64,000 nucleotides of DNA from contig JACKHB010000006.1 of the NCBI GenBank assembly GCA_020639195.1, forward strand, positions 124,001 through 188,000. The letters run 5' to 3'. Within the stretch, counting starts at the first letter, position 1; every line of letters begins with the position of its first letter. This DNA is from Phycisphaeraceae bacterium. Lineage in GTDB: Bacteria > Planctomycetota > Phycisphaerae > Phycisphaerales > UBA1924. Shown in pieces: positions 36,996 through 46,198 of the stretch. The notes under the pieces are model-generated. The model was given only the letters and a program-made list of their open reading frames with translations. It made no database searches and had not been told where the DNA came from. The translations under genes were made by a program, and so were the position numbers.

Positions 36996-38966
36996 ATGCC
37001 CCCAGGAAGCGGCGGATCTCCCCAATCACCAAACCGGGGAGTCAGGCCCGCCGCGTCCGGCCCGGCTCCCCGAGTTCCCGCCGCCGCGACCGGTGAGGCC
37101 CTGCTGGCCTCCGCCGCCGAGTCCTCCGCCCTCAGCGAGTTCTACTCCCCGGTTCCCGACGGGTACCGGATGGGCGTTCACAAGTACGTGGTCGTCATGG
37201 GCACCGTCATGAGCGGTCTGGGCAAGGGCATCTTCGCCTCCAGCCTGGCCAAGCTGCTCAAGGACAAGGGCCTGGTCGTCGCCCCGATCAAGATGGAGGG
37301 ATACCTCAACTTCGACTCGGGCACGCTCAACCCCTATCGCCACGGCGAGGTCTTCGTCCTGGACGACGGCACCGAGTGCGACATGGACCTGGGCACCTAT
37401 GAGCGCCTGCTCGACCAGAACATGTCCCGCTGGAACTTCACCACCTCTGGCCAGATCTACTCCGAGATCCTCGACCGCGAGCGCAAGGGCATGTACCTCG
37501 GGCGCGATGTCCAGATGATCCCGCACGTCACCGGCGAGGTGAAGCGCAAGCTGCGTGAACTGGCTCTGCGAGGCGACGGCGAGCGCCCGGCCGACGTGGT
37601 CTTTGTCGAGGTCGGCGGCACCGTCGGCGACTACGAGAACAGCTTCTACATCGAGGCGCTGCGCGAGCTGGCCTTCGAGGAGGGCCCGGGCTCGACGTGC
37701 TTTGTCGCCCTCACCTACGTCATCGAGCCGTCCAGCCTCGGCGAGCAGAAGTCCAAGGCGGCCCAGCTCGGCATCAAGCGCCTGCTCGAGGTCGGTATCC
37801 AGCCGCACATGATCGCCTGCCGCGCCACCAACGCCGTCTCGCAGAAAGTCTGCGAGAAGATCGCGATGTTCTCCAATGTGCCCCTGCGCCGCGTGTTCAG
37901 CATGCACGACCGCGAGAGCGTCTACACCATCCCGCACGAGATGCGCCAGCAGGGCCTCGACCGCGAGGTCCTCTCCGTGCTCGAGATTCACGACCGCGTG
38001 GACATCGGCCACGAGGACCGCGCCCGCGAGCACTGGAGCGACTTCGTCCGCAAGCTCACCGCCCCGCGACCGCGGCGGGTCGCCGTCGGCATCACCGGCA
38101 AGTACACCGACCTGCGCGACGCCTACGCCAGCATCGAGAAGTGCCTCGAGCACGCCGGGGTGCACCACGCCTGCGCCATCGACGCCAAGTGGCTTGAGAC
38201 CACCGACGTCACCGACGCCAACGTCGCCCAGCGCCTGGCCGGGCTCGACGCGGTCATCGTCCCCGGCGGCTTTGGCGCCCGCGGCATCGAGGGCAAGATC
38301 GCCTGCGTCCGCCACTGCCGCGAGACCTCCCTGCCCTACCTCGGCATCTGCCTGGGCATGCAGGTCGCCGTCATCGAGTTCGCCCGAAACGTCCTGGGCA
38401 TCGCCAACTCCAACAGCACCGAGTTCGACCCTGCCTGCCCCGAGCCGGTGATCAGCGAGTTGCCCGAGCAGAAGAAGATCGAGGGCCTCGGCGGCAGCAT
38501 GCGCCTGGGCGCGCAGGACGTACAGGTCACGCCCGGCTCGCTGGTCCACTTCCTCTACGGCGGAAAAGCCAGCGTTCGCGAGCGCTTCCGCCACCGCTAT
38601 GAAGTGGACCCGGCGTACATCGACCGCCTGACCGCGGCGGGGCTGATCTTCTCCGGCCGCCACCCAACCCAGCCGATCATGCAGATCATCGAACTCGCCC
38701 AGCCCAGCCACACCGAGCCCAGCCACGCCCAGCCCCCGGGCGATCAGCCCGAGCCGGGCACGCCCATCGTCACGCACCCCTACTTCGTCGGCGGCCAGTT
38801 CCACCCGGAACTCACCGGCCGGCCCCTGCGCCCCGCGCCCATGTTCATGGGCCTGATCGCCGCGGCGATCGCCCGGCGCTACGCCCCGACGCCCGAATGG
38901 CCCCAGATCGAGCAGACCCCGGTCATGCGGCGATGGCTGAGACAGGCGCAGAAGCAGCCGGCATAA
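36996..38966 (+). CDS. pyrG: CTP synthase
   Basis: Makes CTP from UTP and glutamine. The 656-residue product exceeds the usual 540-560. An N-terminal extension of about 58 low-complexity residues precedes MGVHKYVVVMGTVMSGLGKGI, the synthetase P-loop region; MEGYLNFDSGTLNPYRHGEVFVLDDGTE follows the family pattern but diverges from the usual KLDPYLN. The glutaminase domain has GICLGMQ with Cys452 and FHPE with His603 and Glu605. A proline- and His-rich insertion (QPSHTEPSHAQPPG) interrupts the C-terminal part. The start is uncertain: the ATG at 37170 would remove the extension. It is divergent from the aminopeptidase gene. Confidence 0.95.
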   Translation: MPPGSGGSPQSPNRGVRPAASGPAPRVPAAATGEALLASAAESSALSEFYSPVPDGYRMGVHKYVVVMGTVMSGLGKGIFASSLAKLLKDKGLVVAPIKMEGYLNFDSGTLNPYRHGEVFVLDDGTECDMDLGTYERLLDQNMSRWNFTTSGQIYSEILDRERKGMYLGRDVQMIPHVTGEVKRKLRELALRGDGERPADVVFVEVGGTVGDYENSFYIEALRELAFEEGPGSTCFVALTYVIEPSSLGEQKSKAAQLGIKRLLEVGIQPHMIACRATNAVSQKVCEKIAMFSNVPLRRVFSMHDRESVYTIPHEMRQQGLDREVLSVLEIHDRVDIGHEDRAREHWSDFVRKLTAPRPRRVAVGITGKYTDLRDAYASIEKCLEHAGVHHACAIDAKWLETTDVTDANVAQRLAGLDAVIVPGGFGARGIEGKIACVRHCRETSLPYLGICLGMQVAVIEFARNVLGIANSNSTEFDPACPEPVISELPEQKKIEGLGGSMRLGAQDVQVTPGSLVHFLYGGKASVRERFRHRYEVDPAYIDRLTAAGLIFSGRHPTQPIMQIIELAQPSHTEPSHAQPPGDQPEPGTPIVTHPYFVGGQFHPELTGRPLRPAPMFMGLIAAAIARRYAPTPEWPQIEQTPVMRRWLRQAQKQPA

Positions 38967-38975
38967 CGCTCATCC

Positions 38976-40490
38976 TCACACCCCATAGATCGGCCGCAGC
39001 TTCCCTTCCAAGTACCGCATCAGCGGCGCATGGCTCAGCGCCCTCCCCGTTACTCTCTGGCACAACTCCCCCGCCCGGAACCGCCGCCCGTGCGCGTGGA
39101 TGTTGGTCTTGAGCCACCCAAGCAGCGGCGCAAAGTCCCCCCGGCCGAACTGGGCGTCCAGGTCCCCGAGGTCCCGCCTCGCGGCCTCGAAGAACTGGGC
39201 CGCGTAGAGGTTCCCCAGCGCGTACGTCGGGAAGTATCCCAAGAGCCCCGCCGACCAGTGCACATCCTGCATGCACCCGCGCGCATCATCGGGCACGTCC
39301 AGCCCCAGCGTCTGCTTGAACGTCTCGTCCCACACGCCCGGGATGTCCCTGGCCGCGAGATCCCCCCGGAACACCGCCCGCTCGATCCCGAACCGCAGCA
39401 TGATGTGCAGGTTGTACGTCGCCTCGTCCGCCTCGACGCGGATCAGGCTCGCCTTGGCGGTGTTCGTGGCCGCGTACAGCGATCGCGGCGTCGCGCTGTC
39501 GAGCGCCCCGCCCACGATCTTCCTCGCGTACGGCAGCAGCCACTCCCAGAACGCGAGGCTCCGCCCCACCATGTTCTCCCACATCCGGCTCTGGCTCTCG
39601 TGCATCCCCAGGCCGATGGCATCGCCCAGAGGCGTTCCGAAGTGGTCCGCTTTGGGAAGGCCCTGCTCGTACAGCCCGTGCCCCATCTCGTGCAGCGTGC
39701 CGTACAGCGCGCCCGTGAAGTGGTCCTCGCGGTACCGCGTCGTCAGGCGCGTGTCGCCCGGGCCCAGCCCGTCGCAGAACGGGTGCGTCGTCGTATCCAG
39801 CCGGCCCGCATCGAGATCGAACCCCATCGCCTTGAGCACGAACAGGCCCAACTCGTGCTGCCTGGCGGGATCGATCTTCACCCGGGTGATCGACTCATCG
39901 GGATGTTCCCCCTTGCCCAACTCTGCCAGCATCGCGCTCAGCCGATCTCGCAGGGGCGAGAACGCCGCCTCGATCTCCCTGGCCGTCGCGCCCGGCTCAT
40001 AGTCCTCCAGCAGCGCGTCGTAGGGCTCGCCCCCCCGCGGCACGCCGTAGCACTCGGCCTTGCGCCGGGTCAGCTCGATCATCGCCTCCAGCGCCGGCCG
40101 GAACGCGGCGAAGTCGTTGGCCTTGCGCGCCTGCTTCCAGACCTGCTGCCCGCGGCTGGCCGCGCGGGCCAGTTCTTCCACGAGATCGCCCGGCAGCTTG
40201 GTCGCGCGATCGAAGTCGTGTCGGAACTCATGAACCGATCGCGCGTACGCCGACTCGGCGTCGCTCGTCAGCTCCCTGTCCTGCTCGCACGCCTCGATCA
40301 GCTCGCGCATCTGCGAGCTGGTCTTGCGCTCATGCGCGATCGACGCCAGCGCCGCCAGTTGTTCCGCGCGGCTCTCCGCCCCGCCCGGGGGCATGTACGT
40401 CTCCTGGTCCCACCCCGCGAGCCTCGCGACCGACTCGATCGTGGCGGTGGTCCGGGCATACGCGCTCAGCGCTCGATACGTCCTGGTCAT
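38976..40490 (-). CDS. M32-family metallocarboxypeptidase (carboxypeptidase Taq type)
   Basis: A 504-residue zinc carboxypeptidase, the normal length for the family. LAGWDQETYMPPGGAESRAEQLAAL is the conserved N-terminal region, LHEMGHGLYEQG near residue 265 holds the HExxH zinc ligands and HESQSRMWENMVGRS holds the third ligand region. The ATG at 40490 has GAGGAG seven bases upstream. Its first 161 bases overlap the end of the CHAD-protein frame, read in another frame of the same strand. Confidence 0.93.
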   Translation of the reverse strand: MTRTYRALSAYARTTATIESVARLAGWDQETYMPPGGAESRAEQLAALASIAHERKTSSQMRELIEACEQDRELTSDAESAYARSVHEFRHDFDRATKLPGDLVEELARAASRGQQVWKQARKANDFAAFRPALEAMIELTRRKAECYGVPRGGEPYDALLEDYEPGATAREIEAAFSPLRDRLSAMLAELGKGEHPDESITRVKIDPARQHELGLFVLKAMGFDLDAGRLDTTTHPFCDGLGPGDTRLTTRYREDHFTGALYGTLHEMGHGLYEQGLPKADHFGTPLGDAIGLGMHESQSRMWENMVGRSLAFWEWLLPYARKIVGGALDSATPRSLYAATNTAKASLIRVEADEATYNLHIMLRFGIERAVFRGDLAARDIPGVWDETFKQTLGLDVPDDARGCMQDVHWSAGLLGYFPTYALGNLYAAQFFEAARRDLGDLDAQFGRGDFAPLLGWLKTNIHAHGRRFRAGELCQRVTGRALSHAPLMRYLEGKLRPIYGV

Positions 40491-41439
40491 GGGCGGGCTC
40501 CTCGTCTCGGCCCGCACTGTAGGAACCAACGCGTTCCGGCCCGTCGTGCGGCACTTCATCGGCTGCCCGCCCGCCCGGCTCGGTCTCGAGCAAGGCTCTG
40601 AGCAACTCGATCGTCCGGTCTCGCAGGCCGGCCTCCCAACGCTCGGCAAATCCCCTCGCCATCAACGCCATCTCATGCGAGAGCCGTGACACGAGCGCGG
40701 CTGAGACGCCCAGGCCCTCAGCCCTCGCCCGAAGCGTGAACACGTCGTTGATCTCCCCGAGCTCATCCTGTAGTCCACTCAGCGCATCGCTCGCCCGCGA
40801 CGCCGACTCCCGTCCCGGCCAGGGCGCCAGCACCTCGATCGCGTACCGCGCCCGCTTCACAGCGATCCTCAGCCCGTGCAGCGCCTCGACGCTCTGGCAA
40901 TCCGCCGCGTCGATCGCCCGGACCGCTCGCGAAATCGCCGAGCGCCGGACCTCTTCCATCGCCAACTCCGACCCCACCGCCAAAGCGACCCGCCGGCCCT
41001 TCCGCCTGACCCGTCGCGAGGAGAACCCTTCCAGGGATCGCCGAAGCGTCCTGCGCCCGTTGCGGCGTTCTCGCTTGACGACGCGCAGCATCGTCTCGAG
41101 CGCCGCACGCTTGTCATCGACCGCTCCATCCAGCCGCGTGCGGATGAGCCCACGATGCACGTCCGCATCCCGTGCCGCGCCGGCGCTGCGCCGGATCTCC
41201 TTGAGCAGCGTTCTCGCTCGCTTGTGCGCCTTGTCATCAACAAATGGCCGCACCGCGCGGAGCACGGCTCCGGCCCGCCGCATCGCGATGCGCAGCTCGT
41301 GCACTCGAGACTTCTTCAGTCGCTTGGCCCGGCGTGCCCGGCGAACCTGTTCCGCCGCTCGCTCGAACGAATCGCGCACCAGTCGCGCCACGTCGCTCGA
41401 CCCCGGTCCACCAGAAGCCCCTGTCCCACCGTCAGGCAC
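40330..41439 (-). CDS. CHAD-domain protein
   Basis: A 369-residue alpha-helical, Arg-rich protein. VHELRIAMRRAGAVLRAVRPFV and ALHGLRIAVKRARYAIEVL are the paired Arg/His motifs of CHAD domains, which bind polyphosphate in characterised cases. The start is a GTG and is uncertain. The CHAD similarity ends around residue 290; the remaining ~75 residues are low-complexity and overlap the M32 gene, which suggests either read-through of a lost stop or a real long overlap. No CYTH or polyphosphate gene is nearby. Confidence 0.82.
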   Translation of the reverse strand: MPDGGTGASGGPGSSDVARLVRDSFERAAEQVRRARRAKRLKKSRVHELRIAMRRAGAVLRAVRPFVDDKAHKRARTLLKEIRRSAGAARDADVHRGLIRTRLDGAVDDKRAALETMLRVVKRERRNGRRTLRRSLEGFSSRRVRRKGRRVALAVGSELAMEEVRRSAISRAVRAIDAADCQSVEALHGLRIAVKRARYAIEVLAPWPGRESASRASDALSGLQDELGEINDVFTLRARAEGLGVSAALVSRLSHEMALMARGFAERWEAGLRDRTIELLRALLETEPGGRAADEVPHDGPERVGSYSAGRDEEPAHDQDVSSAERVCPDHRHDRVGREARGVGPGDVHAPGRGGEPRGTTGGAGVDRA

Positions 41440-41481
41440 AGCGCATTGTTGACGCCCCGCCGCGGGCCCGCAACGCCCGGC

Positions 41482-42462
41482 CTACACGAGCCCCCGCGCG
41501 TTGAGCCAATGCTCGGCGTCCAGGGCCGCCTGGCACCCCATCCCCGCGGCCGTCACCGCCTGCCGATACCTCGCGTCGGCCACATCCCCCGCCGCGAATA
41601 CGCCATCGAGGTTCGTCGCGCTCGAGCGCGAGCGGAGCAGCACGTACCCTGCGTCATCGAACTCGAGCCCGCTGTCACGCAGGAACCTCGTCGCCGGCGT
41701 GTGCCCGATCGCGACGAACAGCCCACCGACCTCCAGCTCGCTCCGCTCCCCGGTGACGGTGTCCTCGAGCAGCACCGCCCGAATGGTCTGCTCGCCCAGC
41801 ACATCCACCACGACCTTGTTCCACAGCACCTTGGCGTTGGGCTTGGAAAGGAACCGCTCCTGCATGATGCGGCTGGCCCGCAGCTGATCGCGCCGATGCA
41901 GCACGTACACCGTCGAAGCGAACTTGGTCAGGTACGTCGCCTCCTCCATGGCCGTGTCGCCGCCGCCCACCACCGCCAGCGGCTTGCCGCGAAACGCCGG
42001 CAGCGCTCCATCGCAGACGGCGCACGCGCTCACGCCGCCGCCCGAGGTCGCCAGCCGCAACTCGTTCTCCAGCCCCAGCCAGTTCGCCGTCGCGCCCGTC
42101 GCGACGATCACCGCGTGCGCCCGCACGACCTCGCCGCCGGCCGTGTGCAGCTCGAACGGCCGCTTCGAGAAATCGCACCGCGCGATATCCTCGCCCACGA
42201 TCCTCGTTCCAAACCGCTCGGCCTGGGCCTGGAACAGCGACATCATCTCCGGGCCTTCGACCCCCTTTGGAAACCCCGGATAATTCTCGACCTCGGTCGT
42301 CAGCATCAGCTGGCCGCCCGGGAGCACCGGGCCCGGATCCTGCTTGGGAACCCCCACATAGCAGACCGGCCCGAGCTGCGCCCGCGCGCCGTAGATCGCC
42401 GCGGTCCATCCCGCCGGCCCCGACCCGATGATCACCAGCTTGTGCACGCCCGACTCAGCCAT
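41482..42462 (-). CDS. trxB: thioredoxin reductase
   Basis: A 326-residue NADPH-dependent flavoprotein that reduces thioredoxin. It shows the FAD motif VIIGSGPAGWTAAIY, ENYPGFPKGVEGPEMM, the redox pair in SACAVCDGA near residue 145, the NADPH motif VVGGGDTAMEEATYL and the C-terminal GVFAAGDVAD, all in the usual order. The ATG at 42462 has a GGAGA element upstream; an upstream TTG would be a weaker start. No thioredoxin gene is adjacent. Confidence 0.96.
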   Translation of the reverse strand: MAESGVHKLVIIGSGPAGWTAAIYGARAQLGPVCYVGVPKQDPGPVLPGGQLMLTTEVENYPGFPKGVEGPEMMSLFQAQAERFGTRIVGEDIARCDFSKRPFELHTAGGEVVRAHAVIVATGATANWLGLENELRLATSGGGVSACAVCDGALPAFRGKPLAVVGGGDTAMEEATYLTKFASTVYVLHRRDQLRASRIMQERFLSKPNAKVLWNKVVVDVLGEQTIRAVLLEDTVTGERSELEVGGLFVAIGHTPATRFLRDSGLEFDDAGYVLLRSRSSATNLDGVFAAGDVADARYRQAVTAAGMGCQAALDAEHWLNARGLV

Positions 42463-42534
42463 GAGAGAGTCTCCACCGACGCTCGCCAACGCGACCGCCC
42501 TCGGTGAACCGCCCGATCGCCCCGGATGTTCCGG

Positions 42535-44181
42535 CTACCGCAACTGGCCCGTTCGCACCTGCTCCTCGCGCAACAGGCTCATCACGGGCGGCCAGATCAA
42601 GTAGTCCGCCCCCAGCACCGGATCCATCGTGTTCTGCACCTCGCGCGCCCAGCCCGCCTGCGAGTCCGTTCCCACCGAGTACAGCACGAAGTCGTCCCGG
42701 CGCAGCCGCTTGCGGAAGTTGGGCGCTCCGGGCGTCACCACGTTGATCTCATGCGGTTGGCCCTGCGTGTCGCGCTCGGGCACGAAATACCGAAGATTCG
42801 CCGCGGCGCCCCGCCCGGTCCCGCCCTGCAGCGGATCCACCAGCGGGTCGCTCTCCATCTGCTGCAGCCACAGCGGCCGGACCGCCGTCTCATTGGGCGG
42901 CATCGCCCCGTTGCGCAGGGCGTAGCCCGCCAGCGCCAGCGCGTGCCGCGTGCCCACCGCCTCCAGCCGCAGCGCCTGCCACAGCGAGAACAGATCCGGC
43001 AGCCCGCGAACGACCTGCCCCACGGCCACCAGGTTGCCCAGCCGCCGACGACGGATCTCCAGCGGCTGACGCATGATCGCGTCCCACGGATTGCGCCGGT
43101 TCCAGCGCACCTCCATGTCGTCGTAGATCGCCCGAAGCGCGGACATCGCCGCGGCCCGCGGCGCCTGTCCGACCCGTGTCACCATCTCCCATCGCGGCAT
43201 CTCGCTGAACAGCCGCATCGGACGGTTCCCCGCCGACAGCCTCGCCATCGTCGGCACGAACGTCTCGGGATTGGCCCCGAGCATCGAAGAAGAAACGTCC
43301 GCGTTCGGGAGCAACACCTGCTCGCACAACTGCTCGGCCGCGACGCGATCCGCCCTCGGGAAGTTGATCCGATCGACGCCGATGTACCCCTTGCCGCCTT
43401 CGCGCGTCGTCTCCGCGATCCGGTCGAGAATCGGGATCAGCGCCTGCGAGTTGTTGGCCAGCGACTTCGCCCCGTGCGAATCCATGAACACCACGTCGCG
43501 CATGCGCTCGAGGGTCAGCATCATCACTTGCATGCCGAACCGCTTCTCTTTGGCGAACTCCCGATCGGCGATCTGCCGCGCGAAGAACAGCCCATTGGTC
43601 AGCACCTTCAGCGCGCCGGGCACGTCCCCCGCCTTGGCCAGGCGGCTCGCCTCCACCTGCACCAGGCAGAACGCCTGCTTCAGTCCGTCGAGGTACCGGA
43701 AGTCCGCCGCGGCGAGCGTCGGCGTCCCGCCGAGGTCCAACTCCGTATAGAGCCCCTGCGCAATGAACGACAGTTCCTCGTCCGACGATACCAGCGCCTC
43801 GACGCCGTACGGCTGGCCGAACGCCATCGCGTACCGATAATCCGGCTCCTGCGTCACCTGCTCCAGCGCATCGAGCACCGCCCGCTGCTCGGGCTCCTGC
43901 GCCCACGCCTCTGCCGCGGGCCACAGCGCACTGGTCGTCGGCAGCATCGCCGCCTTCGAGATCGTCTCCACCCCGATCGGCGGCGCCGCCATCGACCCCA
44001 CTGCCGGCAGCACGACGAGGTCGCTCCGCGCTTCGCGCGAGATGTTCGCGTAGAACGCGTTCACCCGTTCGATGTAGTCATCCTGGGCCAGCGCGGCAGG
44101 AGCGCCCAGCCCGACCACCGCGCACGCAACGCCCAGCGCCGCCCGCGCACACCACATCCGTTGGGGCTTCATCAGTGCCAT
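42535..44181 (-). CDS. exported protein of unknown function
   Basis: A 548-residue protein with a signal peptide (ALGVACAVVGLGAPAALAQ). The mature part is mostly helical with many Arg and Met residues and two conserved-looking tracts, RYAMAFGQPYGVEALVSSD and NPWDAIMRQPLEIRRR; I recognise no domain. Its composition resembles secreted planctomycete proteins. TACCAT sits 6 nt before the ATG and no ribosome site is visible. It lies upstream of trxB on the same strand with a 72-base gap. Confidence 0.78.
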   Translation of the reverse strand: MALMKPQRMWCARAALGVACAVVGLGAPAALAQDDYIERVNAFYANISREARSDLVVLPAVGSMAAPPIGVETISKAAMLPTTSALWPAAEAWAQEPEQRAVLDALEQVTQEPDYRYAMAFGQPYGVEALVSSDEELSFIAQGLYTELDLGGTPTLAAADFRYLDGLKQAFCLVQVEASRLAKAGDVPGALKVLTNGLFFARQIADREFAKEKRFGMQVMMLTLERMRDVVFMDSHGAKSLANNSQALIPILDRIAETTREGGKGYIGVDRINFPRADRVAAEQLCEQVLLPNADVSSSMLGANPETFVPTMARLSAGNRPMRLFSEMPRWEMVTRVGQAPRAAAMSALRAIYDDMEVRWNRRNPWDAIMRQPLEIRRRRLGNLVAVGQVVRGLPDLFSLWQALRLEAVGTRHALALAGYALRNGAMPPNETAVRPLWLQQMESDPLVDPLQGGTGRGAAANLRYFVPERDTQGQPHEINVVTPGAPNFRKRLRRDDFVLYSVGTDSQAGWAREVQNTMDPVLGADYLIWPPVMSLLREEQVRTGQLR

Positions 44182-44187
44182 GGGCGG

Positions 44188-44193
44188 ATGGTA
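44188..44193 (-). promoter_or_regulatory. -10-like hexamer TACCAT, 6 nt before start
   Basis: TACCAT on the minus strand, then six bases and the ATG at 44181. Same hexamer and same spacing as before the HEAT gene at 6339. Confidence 0.5.
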
Positions 44194-44232
44194 GCCGCAA
44201 GCCCTGTGCGCGTGGGCGCATCCGGCGTTCGG

Positions 44233-44238
44233 CTACAA
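44233..44238 (+). promoter_or_regulatory. -10-like hexamer TACAAT upstream of ald
   Basis: GGCTACAAT lies 51 nt before the ald ATG. Unlike the leaderless cases, this leaves a normal leader with a CGGAGA ribosome site. Confidence 0.4.
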
Positions 44239-44289
44239 TCGCGGCCCATCCCGGCGGCCCCCGCCCGCCGACCCACGGAGACCCTCCGC

Positions 44290-45402
44290 ATGATCGTCGG
44301 CGTTCCCTCCGAAGTGAAATCGGACGAGTACCGCGTCGGCCTCCTGCCCGTCGGGGCCGAACTCCTCTCGCGTCGCGGCCACCAGGTGATCGTCCAGAGC
44401 GGCGCCGGAACCGGAAGCGGGTTTAGCGACGACGACTACCGCACCGCCGGAGCCTCCATCCTCCCGGGCGCGCCCGAGGTCTGGGCCCAGGCCGACATGA
44501 TCATGAAGGTCAAGGAGCCCCAGTCCCAGGAATGGCCGCACATGCGCGACGGCCAGGTCGTCTTCACCTATTTCCACTTCGCCGCCGACAGGGACCTCAC
44601 CCTCGCCTGCCTCGAACACAGGATCGTCGCCGTCGCCTACGAGACCCTCGAACAGCCCGGCCCCCGCGGCAAGCCAACCCTCCCCCTGCTCACACCCATG
44701 AGCGAGATCGCGGGATCCATGGCCACGCAGGAGGGGGCCAAGTTCCTGGAGCGCCCCCAGAAGGGCCGCGGCATCCTCTTGGGAGGCGTCCCCGGCGTCG
44801 AGCCCGGGCGCGTCCTGGTCCTCGGTGGCGGCGTCGTCGGCACGTGCGCCGCCAAGATCGCCGCGGGCATGGGCGCCGACGTCATCATCATGGACGTCGA
44901 TCTCGACCGCATGCGCTACCTCGAAGACGTCATGAGCGACAATGTCACCACCATCTACTCCGATCCGCACGCGATCCGCAAGTACCTCTCCTGGGCCGAC
45001 CTTGTGATCGGCGCTGTTCTGCTCCCCGGCGCCAAGGCCCCGCACCTCATCCTGCGCGACGACCTCAAACGCATGAAGGAGGGCTCGGTCATCGTCGATG
45101 TCTCCATCGACCAGGGCGGCTGCGTGGAGACCAGCCGGGTCACCACGCACGGCTCACCCACCTACATCATCGACGGCGTCGTCCACTACTGCGTCGGCAA
45201 CATGCCCGGCGCCGTCGCCCGCACCAGCACCCAGGCCCTCAACAACGCCACCATCCCCTGGGCCCTGCGCCTCGCCGATGAGGGCCCATGGCCCATCGCC
45301 CGGCGCGACCCGGGCTTCGCGCTGGCGATCAACATGGACGGCGGTCGCCTGCTCAACAAGCCCGTCGCCGAGGCCCACGACCTCGAAGTCGTCACGGCGT
45401 AA
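44290..45402 (+). CDS. ald: alanine dehydrogenase
   Basis: A 370-residue NAD-dependent enzyme interconverting L-alanine and pyruvate plus ammonia; this is the standard length. MIVGVPSEVKSDEYRVGLLP is the N-terminal family signature, MKVKEPQ holds the substrate lysine, YFHFAADRDLT contains the catalytic His region, VLVLGGGVVGTCAAKIA binds NAD and NNATIPWALRLADEG closes the family pattern. The ATG is preceded by CGGAGA. An open frame reading back into the previous gene is a shadow. Confidence 0.96.
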   Translation: MIVGVPSEVKSDEYRVGLLPVGAELLSRRGHQVIVQSGAGTGSGFSDDDYRTAGASILPGAPEVWAQADMIMKVKEPQSQEWPHMRDGQVVFTYFHFAADRDLTLACLEHRIVAVAYETLEQPGPRGKPTLPLLTPMSEIAGSMATQEGAKFLERPQKGRGILLGGVPGVEPGRVLVLGGGVVGTCAAKIAAGMGADVIIMDVDLDRMRYLEDVMSDNVTTIYSDPHAIRKYLSWADLVIGAVLLPGAKAPHLILRDDLKRMKEGSVIVDVSIDQGGCVETSRVTTHGSPTYIIDGVVHYCVGNMPGAVARTSTQALNNATIPWALRLADEGPWPIARRDPGFALAINMDGGRLLNKPVAEAHDLEVVTA

Positions 45403-45943
45403 GCCACAGCGCATCGACGACGCGTCAGCCATCTCTCTTCGCCCTCGGGGCGCACGGACGTCGCCAGGGAGTTCACTCTCTGGAGATCGACCGTCCTCAG
45501 CCCGCATGCTCCCTGTCCCCTCCCGTCTGGAAGACGGATGATGCGCTCCGCCTTGCATCGCGGGCCCAAGACGTGCCCAAGACGTGAAGGATCGCGTGGC
45601 CCGCTCAGACTCGCTTGAGCGCGGGCGATCTCCGTGGGTGCCGCCGCTTGACCCAACGGGCGCGGTGCTCCGCGTCATGTGCCCCGCGTCCGCCCGGGGC
45701 ATTCCCGGCCGCGACCGCGTTGGACCGGCCGCCAGCGAGACGCCGACGCGTGCGAATGCACCATGGCCCGACGAGATTCCTCAGAAGTTCCGCTGAGATC
45801 TCAAATCTTCGAATCTCAAGTCTGCGACCCCATCGACAGGCCGACGACCTCCACCACCTCCACCGTCACCCCACGTCTCCCTGACGACCCCGCCTCGTCC
45901 CCTCCCGCCGCCCGCGGCCGACGGGGTCTCGCGCGCTAGCCGA
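45403..45943. other. 541-bp gap after ald without a convincing gene
   Basis: I see no tRNA-like cloverleaf or conserved frame here. It contains an 11-bp tandem duplication of GCCCAAGACGT at 45564-45585. Short open frames on both strands have no start signals and read like GC-rich chance. Confidence 0.5.
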
Positions 45944-46126
45944 TCACCCAGCGCCCGCAGCCCTTCGATGTCGAATGCAGAACACCACGCCTCCAAGCAG
46001 ACCGGCAGCGCCTCCGCCAATCGCTCCGGCCGCGTTTGATGCGATCCACGCCAGCGTCGCGCCGCCTATCCCGCACAACACGATGACAGTCCATTCCCAG
46101 CGCTTGATGCCCGGGCTCTCAGCCAT
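45944..46126 (-). CDS. small membrane protein
   Basis: A 60-residue protein with two hydrophobic segments (WTVIVLCGIGGATLAWIA and IGGGAAGLLGGVVFCI) separated by a short Gly/Ala turn and followed by a basic end HRRAAG, which predicts a two-helix membrane hairpin. No family is recognisable. It lies 72 bases after the FG-GAP-like gene on the same strand. GAGAGAGTGACC precedes the ATG as a weak ribosome site. Confidence 0.55.
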   Translation of the reverse strand: MAESPGIKRWEWTVIVLCGIGGATLAWIASNAAGAIGGGAAGLLGGVVFCIRHRRAAGAG

Positions 46127-46198
46127 TCGAATGGTCACTCTCTCACTCTCCCAAAGTGGGCGCTGCACGCCGGATTCCCCCGCTCGCCCCGCGCTCCC

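Noticed and set aside
37026..38804. 592-residue open frame antisense to pyrG
   Set aside because: It mirrors the strongly supported CTP synthase and has the Ala/Asp/Val/Leu-rich composition of a GC-rich antisense shadow, with no known motifs.
42526..44289. Open frame extending ald upstream through the reverse strand of the unknown exported protein gene
   Set aside because: The added part is Arg/His-rich nonsense, while the ATG at 44290 starts exactly at the Ald signature.
45403..45943. tRNA or small RNA after ald
   Set aside because: No cloverleaf or terminator was found by eye.
45781..46020. 79-residue minus-strand frame overlapping the small membrane protein gene
   Set aside because: Gly-rich low complexity, no start signal, and it conflicts with the more convincing two-helix protein.
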